The position numbers were made by a program, and so were the translations under genes. A DNA stretch of 8,529 nucleotides, from assembly GCA_030044035.1 (NCBI GenBank), contig JASHWN010000630.1:1-8529 (forward strand), written 5' to 3'. The notes beneath the pieces were generated by a model. It had not been told where the DNA came from. It did no database searches and saw nothing but the letters and a program-made list of their open reading frames with translations. This document shows positions 1 to 5,184 of this stretch, in pieces. Numbering within the stretch: position 1 is the first letter of the stretch; the number at the start of each line of letters is the position of its first letter. Source of the stretch: Xanthobacteraceae bacterium. GTDB taxonomy: Bacteria > Pseudomonadota > Alphaproteobacteria > Rhizobiales > Xanthobacteraceae.

Positions 1-246
1 GATCACGTAGGGCAACAGCCCAAGAAAGCGCGCACGCTTGACCGCCTGAGCGAGCTCGCGCTGCCGCTTCGCCGAAACAGCGGTGATGCGGCTCGGCACG
101 ATCTTGCCGCGCTCCGAAACGAACCGCTGCAAGAGCTTGACGTCCTTGTAGTCGATCTTCGGCGCGTTGGCGCCGGAGAACGGGCAGCTCTTGCGGCGCC
201 GGAAGAAGGGCCGGCGTCCGCCGCCCATCTGTGGGGAGGTGGCCAT
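1..246 (-). CDS. rpsR: 30S ribosomal protein bS18 (3' end cut by window edge)
   Basis: Small-subunit ribosomal protein bS18, which pairs with bS6 on the 30S platform. Reading leftwards from the ATG at 246, 82 codons are visible and the frame stays open to base 1. Seen: an Arg-rich start with [10 protein letters not shown], then [23 protein letters not shown] and [11 protein letters not shown], which are the hallmark blocks of the family. The frame ends in LPYVI, where family members end one or two residues later, so only the last codon or so and the stop are missing. The start at 246 is chosen because a GGAGGA Shine-Dalgarno lies 6 nt upstream. A second Met at codon 7 is possible but has no comparable site. 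The start is 2 bp past the rpsF stop, so the two are co-transcribed and probably translationally coupled. Confidence 0.97.
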   Translation of the reverse strand, partial: MATSPQMGGGRRPFFRRRKSCPFSGANAPKIDYKDVKLLQRFVSERGKIVPSRITAVSAKRQRELAQAVKRARFLGLLPYVI

Positions 247-248
247 GG

Positions 249-731
249 CTATTCCTCCGTTGCAATTCCGGCTTCTTCATCGCGCGGCCGGCGTTCGCGG
301 TCGCGCGGACGATCGCCGCGCTCACCACGATCACCGCGGTCGCCCCGATCGCCGCGATCGCCACGGTCAAAGCGGTCGCCGCGCCGCTCTTCGCGGTCGC
401 GGTCGCGCTCGGCGCGGCGCATCATGGCGGACGGCCCCGCCTCGTGCTCCTCGACCCGGATGGTCAGGTAACGCAGCACGTCTTCGTTGAGCCGCTCCAG
501 ACGCTCGATCTCGTTGATCGCCGCCGGCGGCGCATCGATGTTCATGAGCGTGAAATGCGCCTTGCGGTTCTTGCGCAGGCGATAGGAGAGCGATTTGACG
601 CCCCAGTATTCGGTCTTGGCGACCGAGCCGCCGAGGTTCTCGACGACGCCTTTGAGCTGGCCGGTCAATTCCTCGACCTGCTGCGCGCTGGCGTCCTGTC
701 GCGCAAGATAAACGTGTTCGTAGAGCGGCAT
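249..731 (-). CDS. rpsF: 30S ribosomal protein bS6 with Arg/Asp-repeat C-terminal tail
   Basis: Small-subunit ribosomal protein bS6, partner of bS18. The 160-aa protein starts [13 protein letters not shown]. The ferredoxin-like core covers about residues 1-97 and includes [43 protein letters not shown] and the terminal RVEEHE. The E. coli core is roughly 100 residues before its short acidic tail; here about 60 more follow. These are strongly Arg/Asp/Glu-rich, with RGD-type triplets at about residues 117-140, and end EEAGIATEE. Long charged bS6 tails are common in Rhizobiales. The frame is open further upstream to an ATG at 773, but I chose 731: homology begins at MPLYEH and GAGGAAAGGG lies 5 nt upstream. 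It is first gene of the rpsF-rpsR unit. Confidence 0.97.
   Translation of the reverse strand: MPLYEHVYLARQDASAQQVEELTGQLKGVVENLGGSVAKTEYWGVKSLSYRLRKNRKAHFTLMNIDAPPAAINEIERLERLNEDVLRYLTIRVEEHEAGPSAMMRRAERDRDREERRGDRFDRGDRGDRGDRGDRGERGDRPRDRERRPRDEEAGIATEE
253..258 (-). promoter_or_regulatory. Shine-Dalgarno of rpsR, embedded in the rpsF 3' end
   Basis: On the minus strand this reads GGAGGA, 6 nt before the rpsR ATG. It is made of the last sense codons of rpsF, so ribosomes finishing bS6 pass directly over it. This decides the rpsR start and supports coupled 1:1 synthesis of bS6 and bS18, which act as a heterodimer. Confidence 0.85.
312..383 (-). repeat. 9-bp tandem repeat encoding RGD-type triplets in bS6
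   Basis: Eight consecutive 9-bp units encode Arg-Gly-Asp or variants: in order RGD, RFD, RGD four times, RGE, RGD. The DNA units differ mainly at synonymous positions (for example cgatcgccg, cggtcgccc and cgatcaccg on the plus strand). This suggests the repeat is old and kept for its protein sequence rather than a recent slippage expansion. Confidence 0.85.
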
Positions 732-779
732 AGCTGCCCTTTCCTCAAGTCCCATAGCTCGCCCTGGCGCCAAGCCCCT

Positions 780-801
780 CGAGCCCTTCGGGAAAGGCTC
801 G
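780..801 (-). promoter_or_regulatory. Hairpin in rpsF leader, candidate S6:S18 autoregulatory site
   Basis: On the minus strand a 9-bp stem (bases 801-793 with 788-780, one G-U pair) closes a CCCG tetraloop, 48 nt upstream of the rpsF start. No U-run follows, so it is not an intrinsic terminator. In many bacteria the S6:S18 complex binds a structured element with an exposed CCG in the rpsF leader and represses its own operon. The CCG-containing loop here fits that idea, but the full published consensus was not checked and the assignment is inference. Confidence 0.45.
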
Positions 802-817
802 AATGCTCTGAAGGCGG

Positions 818-836
818 GGACACCGGACGCCGGACC
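818..836. repeat. Short 7-bp tandem repeat in rpsF leader
   Basis: Two 7-bp units of the form GGACRCC plus a partial third (GGACC) lie head to tail between the rpsF leader hairpin and the palindrome at 880. On the transcribed strand this presents GTCCGG twice and can form small CCGG-CCGG pairings. Function unknown. Confidence 0.55.
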
Positions 837-879
837 ATCGAGGCCCTACCGCGCTTTGTCACGCGGCCGTCCGTTCAGC

Positions 880-891
880 CCCCGGCCGGGG
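880..891. repeat. 12-bp perfect palindrome CCCCGGCCGGGG
   Basis: A perfect dyad about 17 bp downstream (in the minus direction) of the proposed rpsF -10 box, hence within the first 20 or so transcribed bases if that promoter is right. It could be an operator or a GC-rich chance palindrome; in DNA of this composition chance is quite possible. Confidence 0.35.
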
Positions 892-907
892 TCGAGCGGA
901 AGCCGGA

Positions 908-935
908 CATATACGCGGGCGGCGTGGAAAGGCAA
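908..935 (-). promoter_or_regulatory. Candidate promoter of rpsF-rpsR
   Basis: On the minus strand TTGCCT (935-930) is followed after 16 bp by TATATG (913-908), resembling housekeeping -35 and -10 boxes. It is the only AT-containing -10-like hexamer I noticed between the 80-aa gene and rpsF. It would give a leader of about 170 nt carrying the palindrome, the tandem repeat and the hairpin. The -35 box is imperfect. Confidence 0.35.
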
Positions 936-978
936 GCGGAGAGGCCGGACCCAAGCGCACGGTGTCCATCTTCAACCT

Positions 979-1221
979 TCAGGCGCGCCTTCGCTTCGGC
1001 TTCGCCGCGCCTTGGATCATTTCCGCAAGCCGCACCGCAAGTTCGATCGCCTCGCGCATTTGGCTTGCGCCGACACTATGCGCCGTGGGCGGCGTATTGC
1101 GCAGCTTTTGCACGCGAGCCAGCAAGGTTTGCAGGTTTTGCTCCAAGAGCCTTTGCCGGAATGCAGCATCCTTGCGCGCGCGCGCGAGGTCGGCGTCGGT
1201 AACCGGTGCAAAAGCCGCCAT
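979..1221 (-). CDS. Uncharacterised small helical protein, 80 aa
   Basis: I do not recognise a named family. The ATG at 1221 is the only usable start, because the frame meets a stop 15 codons upstream with no GTG or TTG between. No clear Shine-Dalgarno is visible. The protein begins MAAFAPVTDADLARARKDAAF. Its predicted largely helical body contains LLEQNLQTLLARVQKLR and MREAIELAVRLAEMIQ, and it ends in a basic KPKRRRA tail. There is no signal peptide, membrane span or metal motif. By hand count about 70% of third positions are G or C, consistent with coding on this strand, and the amphipathic heptad-like spacing looks protein-like. It is oriented with rpsF, ends about 45 bp before the proposed rpsF promoter, and is divergent from fabD. 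It may be a small conserved rhizobial protein, possibly self-associating or nucleic-acid binding, but that is inference. Confidence 0.6.
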   Translation of the reverse strand: MAAFAPVTDADLARARKDAAFRQRLLEQNLQTLLARVQKLRNTPPTAHSVGASQMREAIELAVRLAEMIQGAAKPKRRRA

Positions 1222-1326
1222 GAAAATGACCCGTGCGCATCTGATGGGGCCGTAGCACCCGCCGCCTTAAGCTTACGAACTTCCGGTTTTCGCTTTCTTA
1301 CCCGCTCCGCGGAGGCTCCGGGCCGG

Positions 1327-1351
1327 GGCCGCCATCCTTGACAGGGCGGCC
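1327..1351. promoter_or_regulatory. Inverted repeat around the fabD -35 box, candidate operator
   Basis: Perfect 7-bp arms GGCCGCC (1327-1333) and GGCGGCC (1345-1351) are separated by 11 bp that contain the TTGACA box. The dyad is placed where a bound dimer would occlude the -35 element. The arms are GC-only, so chance in this genome cannot be excluded. No specific regulator is assigned. Confidence 0.4.
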
Positions 1352-1364
1352 TTCGCGGTATCTT
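1338..1364 (+). promoter_or_regulatory. Candidate promoter of the fab cluster
   Basis: A consensus TTGACA (1338-1343) is followed after 15 bp by TATCTT (1359-1364), about 30 bp before the fabD ATG. The spacing is shorter than the usual 16-18 bp, but the -35 match is perfect. The start of transcription would lie near 1371, giving a very short fabD leader. Confidence 0.5.
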
Positions 1365-1393
1365 TCGCCGCTTTCCACGAGGCAGAAGGGCCG

Positions 1394-2338
1394 ATGGCGG
1401 TCGCGTTCGTTTTTCCGGGCCAGGGCAGTCAGGCGGTCGGCATGGGCAAGGCATTGGCCGATGCCTTCGAGCCCGCGCGCCGCGTCTTTGCAGAGGTCGA
1501 CGAGGCGCTGGCCGAGCCGCTCAGCCAAACAATCTGGAATGGCCCCGCCGACAAACTGACCCTCACCGAGAACGCGCAGCCGGCGCTCATGGCGGTGTCG
1601 CTCGCAGTGATGCGAGTGCTCGAGGCCGAGGCCGGGCTCGATCTTGGCCGCGATGCGAAATTCGTTGCCGGCCACTCGCTCGGCGAATACTCGGCGCTCG
1701 CCGCCGCCGGCGCGCTCTCGATCGCCGACGCCGCGAGGCTGTTGCGCATTCGCGGCCGCGCCATGCAGCAGGCGGTGCCAGTCGGCGCCGGCGCCATGGC
1801 GGCGCTGATCGGCGTCGAGGTTGCCGCGGCGGAGTCGATCGCCGCCGAGGCCGCCGGCGTCGGCGAGTGCGCCGCCGCCAACGACAATGGCGGCGGCCAA
1901 GTCGTCTTGTCCGGCGACAAGGCTGCGGTCGAGCGCGCGGTCGAAGTTGCCAAAGCGCGCGGCGTCAAACGGGCAATGATGCTGCCGGTATCGGCCCCCT
2001 TTCATTGCGCTTTGATGCAGCCCGCCGCTGATGCGATGGCCGAGGCGCTCGGCAAAATCGCCGTCAAGCCGCCGCGCGTGCCGCTGGTCGCCAACGTGCT
2101 GGCGCGGGCGATCACCGAGCCAGCCGACATCGTGCGCGCCCTGGTCGAGCAAGTCACCGGCACCGTGCGCTGGCGTGAATCAGTTCTCTACATGGCGCAA
2201 AATGGCGTCACCGCGTTTTATGAAGTCGGCGCCGGGCGGGTGCTGAGTGGGTTGATCAAGCGCATCGCTGAAAGCGCGGAGGCTTCGTCGATCGGCACGC
2301 CGGAAGATGTTGCGCGCTTCAAGGCTTTAGGCGGCTGA
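1394..2338 (+). CDS. fabD: Malonyl-CoA:ACP S-malonyltransferase
   Basis: Cytoplasmic enzyme that transfers malonyl from malonyl-CoA to the phosphopantetheine thiol of AcpP, supplying the extender unit of type II fatty acid synthesis. At 314 aa it is normal for the family (E. coli 309). Visible motifs: FPGQGSQ at residues 7-13; the nucleophile elbow GHSLGE with Ser95; the malonate-carboxylate arginine in RGRAMQ (Arg120); the catalytic His204 in PVSAPFH; and EVGAGRVLSGL near 277-287. These align with Ser92, Arg117 and His201 of E. coli at a constant offset of three. The start is the ATG directly preceding the conserved N-terminus, with a modest AAGGG upstream. First gene of the rightward cluster; fabG follows after 49 bp. 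Confidence 0.97.
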   Translation: MAVAFVFPGQGSQAVGMGKALADAFEPARRVFAEVDEALAEPLSQTIWNGPADKLTLTENAQPALMAVSLAVMRVLEAEAGLDLGRDAKFVAGHSLGEYSALAAAGALSIADAARLLRIRGRAMQQAVPVGAGAMAALIGVEVAAAESIAAEAAGVGECAAANDNGGGQVVLSGDKAAVERAVEVAKARGVKRAMMLPVSAPFHCALMQPAADAMAEALGKIAVKPPRVPLVANVLARAITEPADIVRALVEQVTGTVRWRESVLYMAQNGVTAFYEVGAGRVLSGLIKRIAESAEASSIGTPEDVARFKALGG

Positions 2339-2387
2339 GCGCGTTCATCGCCAAGAGCGGAAGACAGCGCGGAACCAAGAGGGTCAA

Positions 2388-3125
2388 ATGTTCGATCTCG
2401 GCGGAAAAACCGCGTTGATCACCGGAGCGACCGGGCCGATCGGCGGCAGCATCGCGCGCATGCTTCACGGTCAGGGCGCGACCGTCGCCATTTCCGGCAC
2501 GCGGCGCGACGTTCTCGACCGCCTTGCTGCCGAACTCGGCGCGCGCGTCCACGTGCTGCCGTGTGATCTCGCCGACGCCGCGCAGACCGATGCGTTGGTG
2601 CCGCGGGCCGAGCAAGCGATGGGCCAACTCGACATTCTGGTCGCCAATGCCGGCTTGGCGCGCGACAATCTCTTGGTGCAGTTGCGCGACGAGGATTGGG
2701 ATCAGGTCATCGCCGTCAATCTGTCGGCGACGTTCCGGCTCATGCGTGCCGCGGTGCGTGGCATGATGCGCCGCCGCTTCGGCCGCATCATCGCCATCAC
2801 GTCGGTGGTCGGGACGACCGGCAATCCGGGCCAGGCCAACTACGTCGCCGCCAAGGCCGGCATTGCCGGCATGATCAAGGCAGTGGCGCAGGAATATGCC
2901 AAGCGCGGCGTCACCGCCAATTGCGTGGCGCCCGGATTCATCGTCACCCCGATGACCGATAAGCTCAACGACAAGCAGCGCGAGGCGATCCTGGCAAAGG
3001 TCCCGGCCGGCCGCGCCGGAACACCCGAGGAGATCGCAGCGGCCGTGCTGTTCCTCGCCGCCGACGAGGCGGCTTACGTGACCGGGCAGACGCTGCACGT
3101 CAACGGCGGAATGGCAATGATCTGA
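2388..3125 (+). CDS. fabG: 3-oxoacyl-[acyl-carrier-protein] reductase
   Basis: NADPH-dependent short-chain dehydrogenase that reduces beta-ketoacyl-ACP to (R)-3-hydroxyacyl-ACP in the elongation cycle. The 245-aa length matches E. coli FabG (244). The Rossmann nucleotide motif TGATGPIG is at 12-19, the NAG motif at 87-89, and the catalytic Asn111, Ser139, Tyr152 and Lys156 are all present (YVAAK). VAPGFIVTPMT (180-190) and the C-terminal VTGQTLHVNGGMAM are typical of the FabG subgroup. A GAGGG Shine-Dalgarno sits 4 nt before the ATG. Its position between fabD and acpP separates it from the many FabG-like paralogues and makes it the housekeeping copy. Confidence 0.96.
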   Translation: MFDLGGKTALITGATGPIGGSIARMLHGQGATVAISGTRRDVLDRLAAELGARVHVLPCDLADAAQTDALVPRAEQAMGQLDILVANAGLARDNLLVQLRDEDWDQVIAVNLSATFRLMRAAVRGMMRRRFGRIIAITSVVGTTGNPGQANYVAAKAGIAGMIKAVAQEYAKRGVTANCVAPGFIVTPMTDKLNDKQREAILAKVPAGRAGTPEEIAAAVLFLAADEAAYVTGQTLHVNGGMAMI

Positions 3126-3335
3126 ACACGGTGGAACGCAACGGGCGCGCGTGCGGCTGCGCTAGGCAACGCACGGGAAGTGTGGTAACCGACCGCCATC
3201 GGGCTCGGGGAACCTGGAAGCCGGAGAGCGGGGCAACAACGGTCCGCCTCTGATCGGTGTCGACCCGCGGCCGTCACCGACGACGAGACGAGGACCCACG
3301 CCATTGGGTTTGAGTCGAAACATGAGGTTGGAGCG
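3126..3335 (+). other. fabG-acpP intergenic region / acpP leader
   Basis: A 210-bp gap with no open frame that looks coding. AcpP is usually made in large excess over the Fab enzymes, so an internal promoter is expected here, but I found no convincing -35/-10 pair. A 6-bp arm pair, CGTGCG (3150-3155) with CGCACG (3170-3175), is too weak to call a terminator. The clearest structure is the hairpin at 3254-3280, listed separately. Confidence 0.5.
3254..3280 (+). promoter_or_regulatory. Hairpin in acpP leader
   Basis: TCGGTG (3254-3259) pairs with CACCGA (3275-3280). After a T-T mismatch, two further C-G pairs close a 9-nt loop. It lies 55 nt before the acpP start and is followed by GACGACGAGACGAGG, with no U-run. 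It may be a leader structure affecting acpP mRNA stability; function is inferred only from position. Confidence 0.3.
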
Positions 3336-3575
3336 ATGAGTGATATTGCCGAGCGGGTGAAAAAGATCGTTGTCGAGAATCTGGGCGTCGATGCCGACAA
3401 GGTCACGGAAAACGCCAGCTTCATCGAAGACCTTGGCGCCGACAGCCTCGATACCGTCGAACTGGTCATGGCGTTCGAAGAAGAATTCAATTGTGAAATC
3501 CCCGACGATACCGCGGAAACCATTTTGACCGTCGGCGACGCCATCAAATTTCTCGAAAAGAACGCCAAAAGCTGA
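3336..3575 (+). CDS. acpP: Acyl carrier protein
   Basis: Small acidic four-helix carrier (79 aa; E. coli 78) that holds growing acyl chains on 4'-phosphopantetheine. The attachment serine is Ser37 in [18 protein letters not shown], the family signature, with the acidic recognition helix II directly after it. The N-terminus [12 protein letters not shown] and the helix IV region [11 protein letters not shown] are typical. A GAGG lies 8 nt before the ATG, with a closer GGAG. Codon use looks more A/T-tolerant than in neighbouring genes (GAA, AAA and AAT appear freely), as is common for very highly expressed short genes. Large non-coding gaps of 210 bp and 168 bp on either side suggest it is also expressed as its own short mRNA. 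Confidence 0.98.
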   Translation: MSDIAERVKKIVVENLGVDADKVTENASFIEDLGADSLDTVELVMAFEEEFNCEIPDDTAETILTVGDAIKFLEKNAKS

Positions 3576-3631
3576 CGTTCAAACGCTGCCGACACGTCCC
3601 TGCATGAATTTGGTCTACGCGCGTCCAATCT

Positions 3632-3677
3632 GCACAACAGGCGGTGCGGAATGGCTCGGTCCGCGCCGCTATTGTGC
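3632..3677 (+). promoter_or_regulatory. Strong interrupted hairpin between acpP and fabF
   Basis: GCGGTGCGGA (3641-3650) pairs with TCCGCGCCGC (3660-3669) over 10 bp with one G-U, closing a 9-nt loop. Outside an internal loop (3 nt and 2 nt), GCACAA (3632-3637) pairs perfectly with TTGTGC (3672-3677). The total is 16 bp. No T-tract follows, so a classic intrinsic terminator is unlikely. A 3'-end stabiliser, RNA-processing site or attenuator separating acpP from fabF levels is the likely role (inference). Confidence 0.55.
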
Positions 3678-3743
3678 CTGCCGGCCGCCAATCGCTAGGC
3701 TCGATCCCCGCCGGGACCGCGCCGTCCTGGCGGAGGGCCGCTG

Positions 3744-5009
3744 ATGCGCCGCGTCGTCGTCACCGGGATTGGCATGATCACTCCGCTCGCCTGCGGGGTC
3801 GAGGCGACCTGGAAGCGCTTGCTCGCGTCGGAAAGCGGCATCAAGCGCATCGAAAGGTTCGAAGTATCCGACATAGCGAGCCAAATTGCCGGCCAAGTTC
3901 CGCGCGGCGACGGCAGCGCCGGCACGTTCAACGCCGACCGATGGATGGAGCCGAAAGAGCAGCGCAAGGTCGACGACTTCATCATTTTTGCCATGGGTGC
4001 CGCCGCCCAGGCGCTCAACGACGCCGGTTGGCACCCGCGTGAATACGAGGATCAGATTACGAGCGGCGTGCTGATTGGCGCCGGCATCGGCGGCGTCGAG
4101 GGCATCGCGGAGACCGCGATCGTGCTGCGCGACCGCGGTCCGCGCCGGGTGTCGCCGTTTTTCATTCCCGGCCGGATCATCAATCTCGCCTCAGGCTACG
4201 TCTCGATCGCGCATGGGCTGAAAGGCCCCAACCACGCTGTCGTCACGGCATGCTCGACCGGGGCTCATGCGATCGGCGATGCCGGCCGCCTCATCGCGCT
4301 CGGCGATGCCGACGTCATGGTGGCTGGCGGCACCGAATCCCCCGTCAACCGCATTTCGTTTGCCGGCTTTGCTGCCTGCCGCGCGCTGTCGACCGGATTC
4401 AACGACACGCCGGAGCGCGCGTCGCGGCCCTACGATCGCGACCGCGACGGCTTTGTGCTGAGCGAAGGCGCCGGCGCCGTGGTGCTCGAAGAATACGAGC
4501 ATGCCAAGCGCCGCGGCGCGCGCATCTATGGCGAGCTCGTCGGCTATGGCCTCTCCGGCGACGCCCACCATATCACCGCGCCCGCGGAAGACGGCGACGG
4601 CGCGGTGCGCTGCATGAAGGCGGCGATCCGCCGCGCCGGCATCTCGGCCGAGGACATCGACTATATCAACGCTCATGGCACGTCGACGCCGCTCGGCGAT
4701 GAGATCGAGTTGAAGGCCGTCGAGCGGCTGGTCGGCAATGCGGCCGGCCGCATTGCCATGTCATCCACCAAATCCGCGATCGGGCATCTGCTCGGCGCCG
4801 CCGGCGCGGTCGAGGCAATCTTCTGTCTTCTCGCCATCCGCGATCAGATCGTGCCGCCGACCATCAATCTCGACAATCCATCCGTCGCCACCGCGCTCGA
4901 CCTCGTGCCGCATCGCGCAAAAAGCCGGCCGGTCAATATCGTGCTGTCGAATTCGTTCGGATTCGGCGGCACCAATGCCAGTCTGATCTTCCGCCGCTTG
5001 CCGGATTAG
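3744..5009 (+). CDS. fabF: Beta-ketoacyl-ACP synthase II
   Basis: Condensing enzyme (KAS II) that extends acyl-ACP by two carbons using malonyl-ACP. The 421-aa protein has the complete thiolase-fold catalytic set: Cys170 in VVTACSTGAHAIGDA, His311 in NAHGTSTPLGD, Lys343 and His348 in SSTKSAIGHLLGAAGA, and the C-terminal gate motif SFGFGGTN (404-411). The N-terminus MRRVVVTGIGMITPLACGV is typical of KAS II. The Cys-His-His triad distinguishes it from KAS III and from chain-length-factor homologues, which lack the cysteine. The start has a GGAGGG 6 nt upstream. Its place after acpP matches the conserved fabG-acpP-fabF order. Confidence 0.97.
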   Translation: MRRVVVTGIGMITPLACGVEATWKRLLASESGIKRIERFEVSDIASQIAGQVPRGDGSAGTFNADRWMEPKEQRKVDDFIIFAMGAAAQALNDAGWHPREYEDQITSGVLIGAGIGGVEGIAETAIVLRDRGPRRVSPFFIPGRIINLASGYVSIAHGLKGPNHAVVTACSTGAHAIGDAGRLIALGDADVMVAGGTESPVNRISFAGFAACRALSTGFNDTPERASRPYDRDRDGFVLSEGAGAVVLEEYEHAKRRGARIYGELVGYGLSGDAHHITAPAEDGDGAVRCMKAAIRRAGISAEDIDYINAHGTSTPLGDEIELKAVERLVGNAAGRIAMSSTKSAIGHLLGAAGAVEAIFCLLAIRDQIVPPTINLDNPSVATALDLVPHRAKSRPVNIVLSNSFGFGGTNASLIFRRLPD

Positions 5010-5125
5010 CGGCCATCACCCTTTCGCCACATTTGCTCCGCACTCGCCTGCAATCCACAAAGCGTGCCAGGCCCCGCCATCGTTTCGCTGGGCAGACGCA
5101 AGAGAATGTGCGAGCATTCATCGAC

Positions 5126-5150
5126 GCCGGGCAGGGCCGGCTTATCTTCT
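5126..5150 (+). terminator. Weak terminator-like hairpin between fabF and mltG
   Basis: GCCGG (5126-5130) and CCGGC (5137-5141) form a 5-bp GC stem with a 6-nt loop, immediately followed by the T-rich TTATCTTCT. The stem is short and the T-run interrupted, so at most partial termination is expected. The rest of the 175-bp gap shows no gene and no clear promoter. Confidence 0.3.
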
Positions 5151-5184
5151 CAATCATGCATCTTAATCGACAGGAAATCGGGCG

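Noticed and set aside
312..383. CRISPR-like or integration repeat
   Set aside because: The periodic 9-bp pattern is in frame within bS6 and has no spacers.
732..773. Upstream extension of bS6 by 14 residues
   Set aside because: The open frame permits it, but family homology starts at MPLYEH and the Shine-Dalgarno sits just before 731.
231..1202. 323-codon open frame on the plus strand
   Set aside because: It is antisense to rpsF and the 80-aa gene; the repetitive translation mirrors the RGD repeat and codon bias, with no recognisable domain.
1268..1275. TAAGCTTA palindrome upstream of the 80-aa gene
   Set aside because: Only 8 bp, with no matching promoter boxes around it; likely chance.
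1298..2152. 284-codon minus-strand frame over fabD
   Set aside because: Shadow of fabD, whose catalytic Ser, Arg and His motifs are all on the plus strand.
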